Assembly: GCA_021604865.1 (NCBI GenBank)
Contig: BQJU01000001.1
Span: forward strand, 248,001 to 312,000
Length of the DNA stretch: 64,000 nucleotides
DNA from: Saprospiraceae bacterium
GTDB lineage: Bacteria > Bacteroidota > Bacteroidia > Chitinophagales > Saprospiraceae
Direction: 5' to 3'
In this document: positions 55,087-63,513 of the stretch, in pieces
Numbering within the stretch: the first letter of the stretch is position 1
Layout: each line of letters opens with the position of its first letter
Position numbers and translations under genes: made by a program
Notes under the pieces: model-generated
Told to the model about the DNA's origin: nothing
What the model saw: the letters and a program-made list of their open reading frames with translations, nothing else
Databases searched by the model: none

Positions 55087-58074
55087 TCACTCTTCCCTCT
55101 CCAAGTCATCACAATGATATTCCCGATACTGACTCCTACCTCTGGCAGGTTGCATTTTACCTCCTTCCTTTTTCACAGCCAACATTTTCTGGACCAATCG
55201 GGCTCGTTCTTTTTGAACGGCTTGCCGCAATTGTATATCCTGGTCCCGATCAAAAAATAAGATGCCATCAACAAAGGTTTTATCCGCTTTTGCGTAAACG
55301 GAAAGTGGATGATCCGACCATAAGACGATATCCGCATCTTTGCCAACCTTAATGCTACCTACCTGTTGGTCGATGTGCAACAATTTTGCTGGATTGAGGG
55401 TCACAAATTTCAGCGCATCTTCCTCGGAAACGCCCCCAAAGAGCACGGCTTTTGCGGCTTCCTGGTTGAGTCGACGGGCCATTTCAGCATCATCACTATT
55501 GACAGCAACAGTGACACCTTGTTCATGCATCAGCGCACTATTGTAGGGAATGGCTTCTATTACTTCAAATTTATAAGCCCACCAGTCGGCAAAGGTCGAC
55601 CCACCAGCGCCATGGGCAGCCATCTTGTCGGCGACCTTGTAACCTTCCAGAATGTGTGTAAAAGTGTTGACCCGGAAGCCAAAACGCTCGGCAACCTTCA
55701 TCAGCATATTGATCTCTCCCTGCTGGTAGGAATGACAAGTGATAAACCGTTTGCCTTCGATAATTTCCAGGATGGTTTCTAAGTCCAGATCCCGGCGATA
55801 GGGCTTGCCCGAATTGCGCAGTTTTCCGTATTCCCGGGCACGGGTAAAATGATCCACATAGACCTGTTCAACACCCATTCTCGTTTGTGGAAACCGGATG
55901 TTGTAGTCATTATTCCTGTTGGATTGTTTTACATTTTCGCCCAAGGCAAATTTGATAAACCCATCAGCATTGGCAACCTTCATCTCCTCGGGTGCAAAAC
56001 CCCAGCGCAATTTTATAAGGCCAGATTGCCCACCAATGGGATTGGAAGAACCATGCAGAACCTGACTGGTTGTTACCCCTCCTGACAATTGTCGGTAGAT
56101 GTTGATGTCTTCCGAATTGATGACATCACCAATGCGTACCTCCGCCGAGCTGGCCTGCGTACCTTCATTGATGCCTCGACTTGCCGCAATGTGTGTATGC
56201 TCGTCAATAATGCCTGCCGTAAGGTGTTTGCCTGTACCGTCAATAATGGTGGCACTACGATCGCTGAGCCGCGGTCCGATTTCGGCAATTTTACCGTTGC
56301 GGACCAGGATATCGGTGTTTTCGAGCTTCCCTTCCGCCTCATTCGTCCATACGGTTGCATTGCGAATCAGGTAAGTTGTTGCCTGCGGCCGGTTTTCCCA
56401 GCCAAAAGCCGTAAATGGATAGGTCACCACGCCGAGATTATCAATTGATTCGTCCTTTTTATCCTCTCTTTTCTTTTTGTCGGCGTCAGGTGGCCCTTGA
56501 TAAGTCGCTGACCAATTGACCCAATTACCTTCAATATCCTGACCACGGCCCGACCAGTTTTTGCCCGTTGCCGTTCCGGATAACCGAATCCGTTTGCCTT
56601 CTTTCTCCGTGGAAAACACCAGCGTCAGGATCCCCTTATCGTAGGTGTGTTTCACGCTAAGGGTTGTCGTATCCTGATGGGCTAATTTCATTTCCTGCTC
56701 ACCGGCTTTACCACTTACGTGAAGGGTGAAGGATTGATTGCCGACCCTCAAAGCATATTTACCCAATAAATCGGGCGCATCGAGATCCTTGAGTTCAAAT
56801 GGCTTCCCACCAATCCAATTTTGATAAATTTTGCTTTCTTTGGCAAAGACCGGCCCATCTGTTATGATAAAATTGGCCACCTTACCGGTTTCCAGGCTAC
56901 CCAACTGATCAGACAGGTTAAGCAATTGAGCTGGAGTCTCCGTCAGTGCTTTCAGGGCTGCTTCTTCACTCAGACCATATTTTATCGCTTTACGCAAATG
57001 TTCCATAAACTGGTCTTTTTTTTCCAATTCGTGGGTGGTCAAGGCAAATTTGATACCGGCTTCCGCCAATCTGGCAGGGTTTGTAGGCGCCAATTCCCAA
57101 TGTTTCATCTGGGCCAGCGTCACCTGTAGCGCATCAAAAGGAGCTTCTACATCATAAGCTTCTGGAAAATCAAGTGGCAAAATGAGTGTTGCTCCCGTAG
57201 CTTTGATTTCATTCAGGCGTTGGTATTCATCGCCACTACCCATAATGATGTAGTCTTTCCCAAATTCTTTAGCCAATTTGGCGGCACGTAATACCTCCAG
57301 GCGGTCGCCGACCTCAATGATTTGTGGTAGAGACTGCACGGCATTCCAGGCTTCCAATGAAAGGTTAGTTTCCCCTTTTTGTTGGGCATACCATTGCCCG
57401 TCGTAGTAGGTTTGGCGCAATAGCGCTATTATTCCCATTAGCGAACTAGGGTAGGCCTGGGTAGATTTGCCCTTGTTGAAAGACAAATGATGAGCCCCGG
57501 TTTCACTGAGCATCATTTCATGGGGTCTTTCCTTCCCCAAAAGCACTGCGGCTGAAGTTCCCCGGGAAATGCCATCCATTTGATGGGTCAACACACATCC
57601 AAATCCTAGTTTGCGATAAGTTGCGGCACTTTTATCGTCTGGTTTAAAGTCTTCAGCTGCCCGATATTCCGGTTTTAGTGCTTCATTCCAGGCAAAGGCT
57701 CCTTCTTTATTAGAAAGCATTTGCGGTTTCTTTTCCGATTCTTTGCCCACCGCTTTGGCCTCCGGCAGCCCATAATTGGTATAGAGGTCGATAAAGGAGG
57801 GATAAAGATGCTTTCCTTTAAGGTCGGTCACAATAGCCCCCTTGGGAATAAAGACGTTTTTGCCCACCGCTTCAATTTTTCCGTTGTGGATAACCAACGT
57901 AGCTCCTTCCTGACTTTGATTGTAGTGGGTGTGGATGGTTGCATTAGTAAAAACATACCACCCCTCCCGCTCATCATACACACCATTTCGGGGAAAGGTT
58001 TGCTGGGCAAAGAGCTGGCCGGAAGTAACCAGGAGCATCAGGCCGGCGAGTATAAATCTTATTGTCTTTTTCAT
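55087..58074 (-). CDS. Secreted tandem amidohydrolase (two domains in one chain)
   Basis: 995 residues. Signal peptide about 1-24. An N-terminal amidohydrolase domain (about 30-440) has GKHLYPSFIDLYTNYGLPEA in place of the HxH region. A linking beta region (about 445-560) precedes the C-terminal domain (about 570-970), which keeps the metal ligands: DEHTHIA (about 625), His in FITCHSYQQG (about 780), FTHILEGY (about 803) and NSDDAEM (about 860), ending TLNPAKLLHIDQQVGSIKVG. Only the second half should be catalytic; likely substrates are cyclic amides or dipeptides in the periplasm. It is followed by a one-domain paralogue and preceded, 19 nt away, by a dienelactone hydrolase, forming an operon. 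Confidence 0.88.
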   Translation of the reverse strand: MKKTIRFILAGLMLLVTSGQLFAQQTFPRNGVYDEREGWYVFTNATIHTHYNQSQEGATLVIHNGKIEAVGKNVFIPKGAIVTDLKGKHLYPSFIDLYTNYGLPEAKAVGKESEKKPQMLSNKEGAFAWNEALKPEYRAAEDFKPDDKSAATYRKLGFGCVLTHQMDGISRGTSAAVLLGKERPHEMMLSETGAHHLSFNKGKSTQAYPSSLMGIIALLRQTYYDGQWYAQQKGETNLSLEAWNAVQSLPQIIEVGDRLEVLRAAKLAKEFGKDYIIMGSGDEYQRLNEIKATGATLILPLDFPEAYDVEAPFDALQVTLAQMKHWELAPTNPARLAEAGIKFALTTHELEKKDQFMEHLRKAIKYGLSEEAALKALTETPAQLLNLSDQLGSLETGKVANFIITDGPVFAKESKIYQNWIGGKPFELKDLDAPDLLGKYALRVGNQSFTLHVSGKAGEQEMKLAHQDTTTLSVKHTYDKGILTLVFSTEKEGKRIRLSGTATGKNWSGRGQDIEGNWVNWSATYQGPPDADKKKREDKKDESIDNLGVVTYPFTAFGWENRPQATTYLIRNATVWTNEAEGKLENTDILVRNGKIAEIGPRLSDRSATIIDGTGKHLTAGIIDEHTHIAASRGINEGTQASSAEVRIGDVINSEDINIYRQLSGGVTTSQVLHGSSNPIGGQSGLIKLRWGFAPEEMKVANADGFIKFALGENVKQSNRNNDYNIRFPQTRMGVEQVYVDHFTRAREYGKLRNSGKPYRRDLDLETILEIIEGKRFITCHSYQQGEINMLMKVAERFGFRVNTFTHILEGYKVADKMAAHGAGGSTFADWWAYKFEVIEAIPYNSALMHEQGVTVAVNSDDAEMARRLNQEAAKAVLFGGVSEEDALKFVTLNPAKLLHIDQQVGSIKVGKDADIVLWSDHPLSVYAKADKTFVDGILFFDRDQDIQLRQAVQKERARLVQKMLAVKKEGGKMQPARGRSQYREYHCDDLEREE

Positions 58075-58093
58075 ACTGGCTTTACGTTTATTG

Positions 58094-58942
58094 CTACAAT
58101 TTCTTCCTTAAAAACTCAAGGGCTTTGGCATTAGCATCTTTGGCATCCTGTTCTACATATCGCGGACTGCTCGGATTGGCAAAAGCATGATCGGCATCAT
58201 AGGAATATACGGTCAGCTTTTTATTAGCCGTTTTACACATTGTTTTAAAATCATCGACAACCTTAGGGGTAATCCATTCATCTTTTGCAGCAAAAATGCC
58301 TAGTACATCAGCTTCCAATGGCCCGAGGTCGGCGGCACTCTCTACCGGCATACCATAATATAGGACACAACCGGCACCCTGATTGCCTGCCATAATGGAA
58401 GCCTTGAGCGACCAGCCGCCACCAAAACACCAGCCAATCGTTGCTATTTTGGCCGCCGATCCTGCCTGTCCCATCGCTCCCTGAATGATCGACCTGGACC
58501 TTTCCGGACTAGCAGATTGCATATACTCGCCAGCTTTTTCGCGGGTAGTCGCTACTTTGCCGTCATATAGGTCAAGCGCCATTACCATGACATCTCCCAG
58601 GCTATCAAAAAGGGTCTCGGCCTCCCGCTTGATGTGATCGTTTAGGCCCCACCATTCGTGGATAACAAAAAGTACTTTATTGGTGCTATGTTGGGGGGCA
58701 ATCACATAAGCTTCTGATTCTTTTCCGTCAGAGGTGGGGAAAGAGATCATTTGCCCCTTGCCATTAAATGTGGTCGTGACAGGTTCTTCATGGGCCTCCT
58801 GAAATTCTTTGTCCTCAGAAAATTCTGCCATGCCCTCCTTTTCGCCTTCTTCGGCATCTTGGTTGGAGGATGCATTGGGATTGTTACAGGCCATTAAAAA
58901 TAAAGCTAGAAACAATAAACTATAGTTCAGATACTTTAACAT
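58094..58942 (-). CDS. Dienelactone hydrolase family lipoprotein
   Basis: 282 residues. Lipoprotein signal LLFLALFLMACNNP (Cys about 19) followed by an acidic spacer. The alpha/beta-hydrolase domain (about 75-282) has the dienelactone hydrolase nucleophile in TIGWCFGGGWSL (Cys about 170), VIHEWWGLNDHIKREAETL at the oxyanion region, Asp in FAAKDEWITP (about 226) and His in YDADHAF (about 256). Acts as a hydrolase in the periplasm or at the surface; substrate unknown. First gene of the operon with the two amidohydrolases (19-nt gap), divergent from the E1 gene. Confidence 0.88.
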   Translation of the reverse strand: MLKYLNYSLLFLALFLMACNNPNASSNQDAEEGEKEGMAEFSEDKEFQEAHEEPVTTTFNGKGQMISFPTSDGKESEAYVIAPQHSTNKVLFVIHEWWGLNDHIKREAETLFDSLGDVMVMALDLYDGKVATTREKAGEYMQSASPERSRSIIQGAMGQAGSAAKIATIGWCFGGGWSLKASIMAGNQGAGCVLYYGMPVESAADLGPLEADVLGIFAAKDEWITPKVVDDFKTMCKTANKKLTVYSYDADHAFANPSSPRYVEQDAKDANAKALEFLRKKL

Positions 58943-59017
58943 TGGATTGTGATTGTGAGTGTGATGAAAATATTCCTTTACTTTGCATTTTTCTTTTAGG
59001 GCTAACCAAAATACACA

Positions 59018-61018
59018 ATGTCGACCAAAAATTTGACCACCATCGATTATAAAAGCGGAAAATTATCCAATAATATCCTGCTTGATCTATATTACCAGTT
59101 GCTACGCCCCCGAATGATTGAGGAAAAGATGCTGATTCTGCTACGCCAGGGAAAAATCAGTAAGTGGTTTTCGGGTATTGGCCAGGAGGCGATTTCCGTA
59201 GGTTGTGCGGCGGCTTTAGAGTCGGATGAAACGCTATTTACCATGCACCGAAACCTGGGGGTTTTTACTTCCCGGAATGTTCCTTTGGAACGATTGTTTG
59301 CTCAGTGGCAAGGTAAGGCCATTGGTTTTACAAAAGGGCGGGATCGTTCCTTTCACTTTGGCACTCTTGACTATAATATTGTGGGCATGATTTCACATTT
59401 GGGGCCGCAGCTTTCGTTGGCTGGCGGTGTTGGCCTGGCACATAATCTATCCAAGGCTGGCAAAGTAGCTTTAGCTTTTACCGGAGAGGGTGGCACTAGC
59501 CAGGGTGAGTTTCACGAAGCACTGAATGTCGCCGCAGTATGGCAGCTACCCGTTATTTTTGTGATTGAAAATAATGGATATGGCCTTTCCACACCTACTG
59601 ATGAACAATACCGCTGTGCTCAACTCGTGGATCGCGCCAAGGGATATGGTATGAAATCGTTGGTACTCGATGGCAATAACATCCTGGAGGTATACCAAAA
59701 TATCCAAAATCTGGCCAAACAAATGCGCAAAAATCCGGAGCCGGTGTTGGTGGAATGCCGGACTTTCAGGATGCGTGGCCATGAAGAAGCTTCCGGTATA
59801 AAATATGTGCCCAAAGAACTGCTGGACCATTGGGCGCAACGTGATCCGGTGACCAATTTCGAAACCTACCTTCTGGAAAAAGGCGTACTTGACAGTAAAA
59901 CCGTTGAAAAAACGAAGAAGTCCATCAAAGCCGAGATTGAAGAAGGGCTCGCCAAAGCATACGAGCAACCCAAAATTCAATCGACGGTTGGTGCGGAACT
60001 TGCCGATGTATACAAACCCTTTGTACAGGAAACCATCGCTCCAATAAGCGACAAAAGTAAAGATATTCGGATGGTTGATGCCATCAGTGAAGGCTTGGAC
60101 GAAGCCATGCATAAACACGAAAAACTGGTTTTGATGGGGCAGGATATTGCCGATTATGGCGGGGTATTCAAAATCACTGAAGGTTTTGTGGCCCGCTATG
60201 GCAAGGAACGGGTACGCAATACACCGCTTTGCGAAAGCGCCATTATAGGCATCGCATTGGGCCTCAGCCTGAAAGGGTATAAGGCGATGGTAGAAATGCA
60301 ATTCGCCGATTTTGTGACCTGTGGTTTCAACCAGATTATTAACAACCTGGCCAAACTGCACTATCGCTGGGGCGAAAATGCCGATGTGGTGATCCGCATG
60401 CCTTGTGGTGGTGGTGTTGGGGCTGGTCCTTACCATTCTCAAAGCAATGAAGCCTGGTTTTTTCATACGCCAGGCCTCAAGGTTGTTTACCCTTCCAATC
60501 CACAAGATGCCAAAGGCTTGCTGCTGGCCAGTATTGCCGATCCCAATCCGGTATTGTTTTTTGAACACAAAGCCTTGTACCGCAGTATGACGGCTCCTGT
60601 ACCAGAGGGCTATTATACCGAAGCCCTCGGCAAAGCCACCCTGACCAGAGAAGGCACTGAATTGAGTGTCATCACCTATGGCATGGGTGTACATTGGGCT
60701 ATAGAAGTCACGGAAGAGTTAGGCATCAATGCTGACATTCTGGACTTGAGAACCTTGTTACCGCTGGATTACGACGCCATTGATGCTACGGTCAAAAAGA
60801 CCAACCGGGTCATCATCCTTCACGAGGACACCTTGGTCGGTGGCATTGGTGGAGAAATTTCGGCCTATATTTCTGAACACCTCTTTGAACACCTCGATGC
60901 CCCCGTATTGCGGTCGGCAAGCCTGGAGACACCGGTTCCTTTTGCTGCTAATTTGGAGCAACAGTTTTTGCCGGTTGGCCGGTTTCGGGAGCAATTGTTG
61001 AGGTTGGCGGGGTATTAG
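59018..61018 (+). CDS. 2-oxoacid dehydrogenase E1, fused alpha and beta subunits
   Basis: 666 residues carrying both halves of the thiamine-diphosphate E1 component in one chain, as is common in Bacteroidota. The alpha half (about 10-325) has FTGEGGTSQGEFHEALNVAA and IENNGYGLSTPT (TPP and Mg2+ motif; GEG replaces the usual GDG). The beta half (about 345-666) has VLMGQDIADYGGVFKITEGF, RNTPLCESAIIGIALGLSLK and MPCGGGVGAGPYHSQSNEAW. It decarboxylates branched-chain 2-oxo acids or pyruvate and passes the acyl group to an E2 not in this window. The first part IEEKMLILLRQGKISKWF is typical of the branched-chain type. It is divergent from the dienelactone hydrolase gene. Confidence 0.93.
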   Translation: MSTKNLTTIDYKSGKLSNNILLDLYYQLLRPRMIEEKMLILLRQGKISKWFSGIGQEAISVGCAAALESDETLFTMHRNLGVFTSRNVPLERLFAQWQGKAIGFTKGRDRSFHFGTLDYNIVGMISHLGPQLSLAGGVGLAHNLSKAGKVALAFTGEGGTSQGEFHEALNVAAVWQLPVIFVIENNGYGLSTPTDEQYRCAQLVDRAKGYGMKSLVLDGNNILEVYQNIQNLAKQMRKNPEPVLVECRTFRMRGHEEASGIKYVPKELLDHWAQRDPVTNFETYLLEKGVLDSKTVEKTKKSIKAEIEEGLAKAYEQPKIQSTVGAELADVYKPFVQETIAPISDKSKDIRMVDAISEGLDEAMHKHEKLVLMGQDIADYGGVFKITEGFVARYGKERVRNTPLCESAIIGIALGLSLKGYKAMVEMQFADFVTCGFNQIINNLAKLHYRWGENADVVIRMPCGGGVGAGPYHSQSNEAWFFHTPGLKVVYPSNPQDAKGLLLASIADPNPVLFFEHKALYRSMTAPVPEGYYTEALGKATLTREGTELSVITYGMGVHWAIEVTEELGINADILDLRTLLPLDYDAIDATVKKTNRVIILHEDTLVGGIGGEISAYISEHLFEHLDAPVLRSASLETPVPFAANLEQQFLPVGRFREQLLRLAGY

Positions 61019-61079
61019 ATCGCTGGCGCCTTAAAAAGAATCTGGACTACTTCAATTATAGCGCAAAGCGTGCTCAACC

Positions 61080-61370
61080 TCATTCATTCCGCAAAGCCTT
61101 CACCGGATTGGCCAGCTCTGTTTTTATGCTTTGAAAACTCACGGTCAAGGTGGCAATAAATATAGCTGCCAATCCAGCCAGAAGGAAAATCCACCATGGG
61201 ATATCAATGCGGAAAGCAAATGCTTCCAACCATCGGTTCATCACCCACCAGGCCAGTGGTGAAGCAATGAGAATGGCCATCCCAATCAACAAGAGAAAAC
61301 CTTTAAGCTGGAGGCTGATTAATTGCTCAAGGGAAGCTCCTAAAACCTTGCGAATCCCAATTTCTTGGCT
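61080..61370 (-). pseudogene. 3' remnant of an FtsX/MacB-type ABC transporter permease
   Basis: About 97 C-terminal residues of an MacB-like permease: SQEIGIRKVLGASLEQLISL, then two membrane segments (GFLLLIGMAILIASPLAWWV; WIFLLAGLAAIFIATLTVSF) and the typical end QSIKTELANPVKALRNE. Complete genes are near 800 codons in this phylum. The 5' part is missing: upstream of the SQEIG codons the sequence is a copy of the CATGTTTGGAGGTC-type repeat element (61364-61413), not permease. There is no proper start. Confidence 0.85.
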
Positions 61371-61413
61371 GTAAAGGATCACTTTTCACTACAAAAGCCG
61401 ACCTCCAAAGATC
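61364..61413 (-). repeat. Truncated inverted-repeat element at the permease break
   Basis: On the minus strand: TTTGGAGGTCGGCTTTTGTA, then GTGAAAAGTGATCCTTTACA and GCCAAG. This aligns with the left three quarters of the 18568-18636 element (TTTGGAGGTCGGCTTTGGTA, GCAAAAAGTGATCCTTTGCA, GCCAAA) and ends precisely where the permease homology (SQEIG) begins. The right end of the element is missing. Confidence 0.8.
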
Positions 61414-61476
61414 TCTTAGGGAGCGAAGAAGGTGCTTGGATTAAAAAAAAACCGTATCATCGGGAAACGAATAACC

Positions 61477-62580
61477 ATGAGCGATCAACCCATCAAACGC
61501 AGGAAATTTATCGCAAAAAGTGTGCAAGCCGCTTCTTTATTGGCACTTTCCAGTTCTGCCTATGCAATCGGGGGCTGTACTGCTGATACAAGAAAATTAG
61601 GCATCGCCCTTTTGGGATTGGGCAGTTATGCTACCAATCAGTTAGCCCCTGCCCTTGAACATACCCAACATTGCCGCTTAGCCGGTATTGTCACCGGTAC
61701 TCCTTCAAAAATTGGAGCGTGGCAAAAGAACTATGCTATCCCGGATAAAAATGTTTATAATTACGACAATTTTGATTCCATTAAGAATAACCGGGACATT
61801 GATATTGTCTATGTAGTTACACCTAATGCCTTGCACATGCCTTTTGTTGTGCGTGCTGCGGAAGCGGGAAAACATGTGATTTGTGAAAAACCGATGGAAA
61901 TTTCTTCTGATCGTTGTAAAACCATGATCACTGCTTGTGAAAAGGCCGGTAAGAAATTGCAAATCGGTTATCGCCTGCAATACGACCCCTATCATCAGCA
62001 ATTGATGCGGCTGGGACAGAAACAGGAATTTGGCAAGGTAAAACTGGTTAATACAGGCTTTTCCTTTTATGGTGTCAACAATGATAACTGGCGATTTACC
62101 GACGCTAAGCTATCCGGTGGTGGTCCCTTGATGGATATTGGAATTTATTCCCTCCAGGGAGTCAGGTACAGCCTGGGAGAAGAGCCCATTTCCATTACGG
62201 CTCAACGCTATAAGACCATCATGGATAAGTTGCCCGACATGGAAGAAACCATCTGCTGGCAAATGGAATTTCCCAGTGGAGCGGTGGCCAATTGCACCAG
62301 CAGTTATGTAGCCCGTGAAAACTATATTAGGGTATCTTCTGAAAAAGGCGTATTTGGACTGGAACCTGCATTCTCTTACGACGGACTCGAAGGCTACATC
62401 AACCAGGGGGTGATGCCGCCCCAAACCCACATTCAACAGGCCGCTCAAATGGATGCCTTTGCCTTAAATATTAAAGAAAATACGCCGGTTATTGCATCTG
62501 GTGAAGAAGGCCTGCGGGATATGGTCATTATTGAAGCAATTTACGAAGCTGCCAGAAGTGGAAAGAAAATTATCTTATAA
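61477..62580 (+). CDS. Gfo/Idh/MocA family oxidoreductase with twin-arginine leader
   Basis: 367 residues. N-terminal KRRKFIAKSVQAASLLALSS is a twin-arginine type leader, so the protein is probably exported folded with its cofactor. The Rossmann domain starts near 42 with LGIALLGLGSYATNQLAPAL and continues IDIVYVVTPNALHMPFVVRA and AEAGKHVICEKPM (the family Lys in EKP, about 148). The C-terminal domain has GGGPLMDIGIYSLQGVRYSL. It acts on an unknown sugar or inositol-like substrate. The frame reaches 61432; the ATG at 61477 starts the leader. The next gene starts 3 nt after its stop, so they form an operon. Confidence 0.9.
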   Translation: MSDQPIKRRKFIAKSVQAASLLALSSSAYAIGGCTADTRKLGIALLGLGSYATNQLAPALEHTQHCRLAGIVTGTPSKIGAWQKNYAIPDKNVYNYDNFDSIKNNRDIDIVYVVTPNALHMPFVVRAAEAGKHVICEKPMEISSDRCKTMITACEKAGKKLQIGYRLQYDPYHQQLMRLGQKQEFGKVKLVNTGFSFYGVNNDNWRFTDAKLSGGGPLMDIGIYSLQGVRYSLGEEPISITAQRYKTIMDKLPDMEETICWQMEFPSGAVANCTSSYVARENYIRVSSEKGVFGLEPAFSYDGLEGYINQGVMPPQTHIQQAAQMDAFALNIKENTPVIASGEEGLRDMVIIEAIYEAARSGKKIIL

Positions 62581-62583
62581 ACG

Positions 62584-63426
62584 ATGACTGAAAAGCAACA
62601 GCAAAGATTTGAAAAGCTGATCGAGGATGGTTATACCCTTGTTGGCGTAGAATACCTGGAAAAAGGTTGGAATCTATTTAGACAATACCTGCCAGGGTTT
62701 GCCGGGTTTGCCATTGCGGTAGCACTAGTGGAACTTATACTGCACCAATTTGGGCTGATAATTTTCAGTTTTTTGGTGTCGTCTCTCTTAATGGGACCTT
62801 TGGTATCAGCTGCTTATTATTGGGTGGCCCGACGCATTGATCGGTCGGAGTCATACGAGCCGAAAGACTTTTTATATGTATTCAAGTTTGTTATGCCTTT
62901 GGTGATGGTTAATCTGCTCATGACGTTGATCATCGGTATCGTGTTGCTGCCATCCATTTACGCACTGCAATCGGCAGGCTTTTTTGAGTGGTACCAGGAA
63001 GTGCTGGCCAATCCAGGGGAGATGCCTGTGCCACCTGATTTGCCAAGTCGTACTTCCAGTGTGGTTTTTTTCAATCTGATCCCATTGATTTACCTTTTTG
63101 TTGCCTACACCTGGGCCATTCCTTTTGTGCTCTTTTATAAAATGTCCCCTTGGCAGGCATTGGAAAGCAGTCGCCGATTGATCTCCCGAAAATGGTTTGC
63201 TGTCTTTGGTTTAGTACTGATTATTTTTGGCCTTATGATGTTTGCTGCACTGCCATTGGGTATGATTTCTACCATCAGCCCCTCACTGGGATTTTTGTCT
63301 ACCGTTGGTTTAGCTATTCTGAATCCCTTTGTTCAATGTGTATTTTATGCTGCATTTGCCGGAGTTACCGCGTCTCTGGATGTCGAAGGAGAAGACGAGG
63401 AATTAATGGATCATTTGGTGGATTAA
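62584..63426 (+). CDS. Hypothetical polytopic membrane protein
   Basis: 280 residues with six predicted membrane segments (about 38-58, 62-86, 108-130, 160-182, 205-226, 232-262) and an acidic C-terminus (EGEDEELMDHLVD). Features: YLEKGWNLFRQYLPGFAGFA, the loop VARRIDRSESYEPKDFLYVF, and WQALESSRRLISRKWFAVFG. This arrangement of a Trp/Ala-rich loop (PWQALESSRRL) resembles uncharacterised DUF-type membrane proteins and the membrane part of glycerophosphodiester phosphodiesterases; I cannot name it securely. It starts 3 nt after the oxidoreductase stop. Convergent with the TPR gene. Confidence 0.65.
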   Translation: MTEKQQQRFEKLIEDGYTLVGVEYLEKGWNLFRQYLPGFAGFAIAVALVELILHQFGLIIFSFLVSSLLMGPLVSAAYYWVARRIDRSESYEPKDFLYVFKFVMPLVMVNLLMTLIIGIVLLPSIYALQSAGFFEWYQEVLANPGEMPVPPDLPSRTSSVVFFNLIPLIYLFVAYTWAIPFVLFYKMSPWQALESSRRLISRKWFAVFGLVLIIFGLMMFAALPLGMISTISPSLGFLSTVGLAILNPFVQCVFYAAFAGVTASLDVEGEDEELMDHLVD

Positions 63427-63513
63427 CGCCAACCAGAGGACAAAGAGAAGATGTCGGTGTCGGTATTGTATTGCTTCCCTTTACCCAGTCTTCTGGCCTT
63501 CTTTTCGTTGACC

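Noticed and set aside
59546-60694. 382-codon open frame on the minus strand
   Set aside because: It lies fully inside the E1 gene on the other strand; the composition (many Phe/His/Gln) is that of an antisense shadow and no domain is seen.
61365-61586. Open frame starting in the repeat element at the permease break
   Set aside because: It runs through the element and out of frame into the oxidoreductase leader; no protein-like character.
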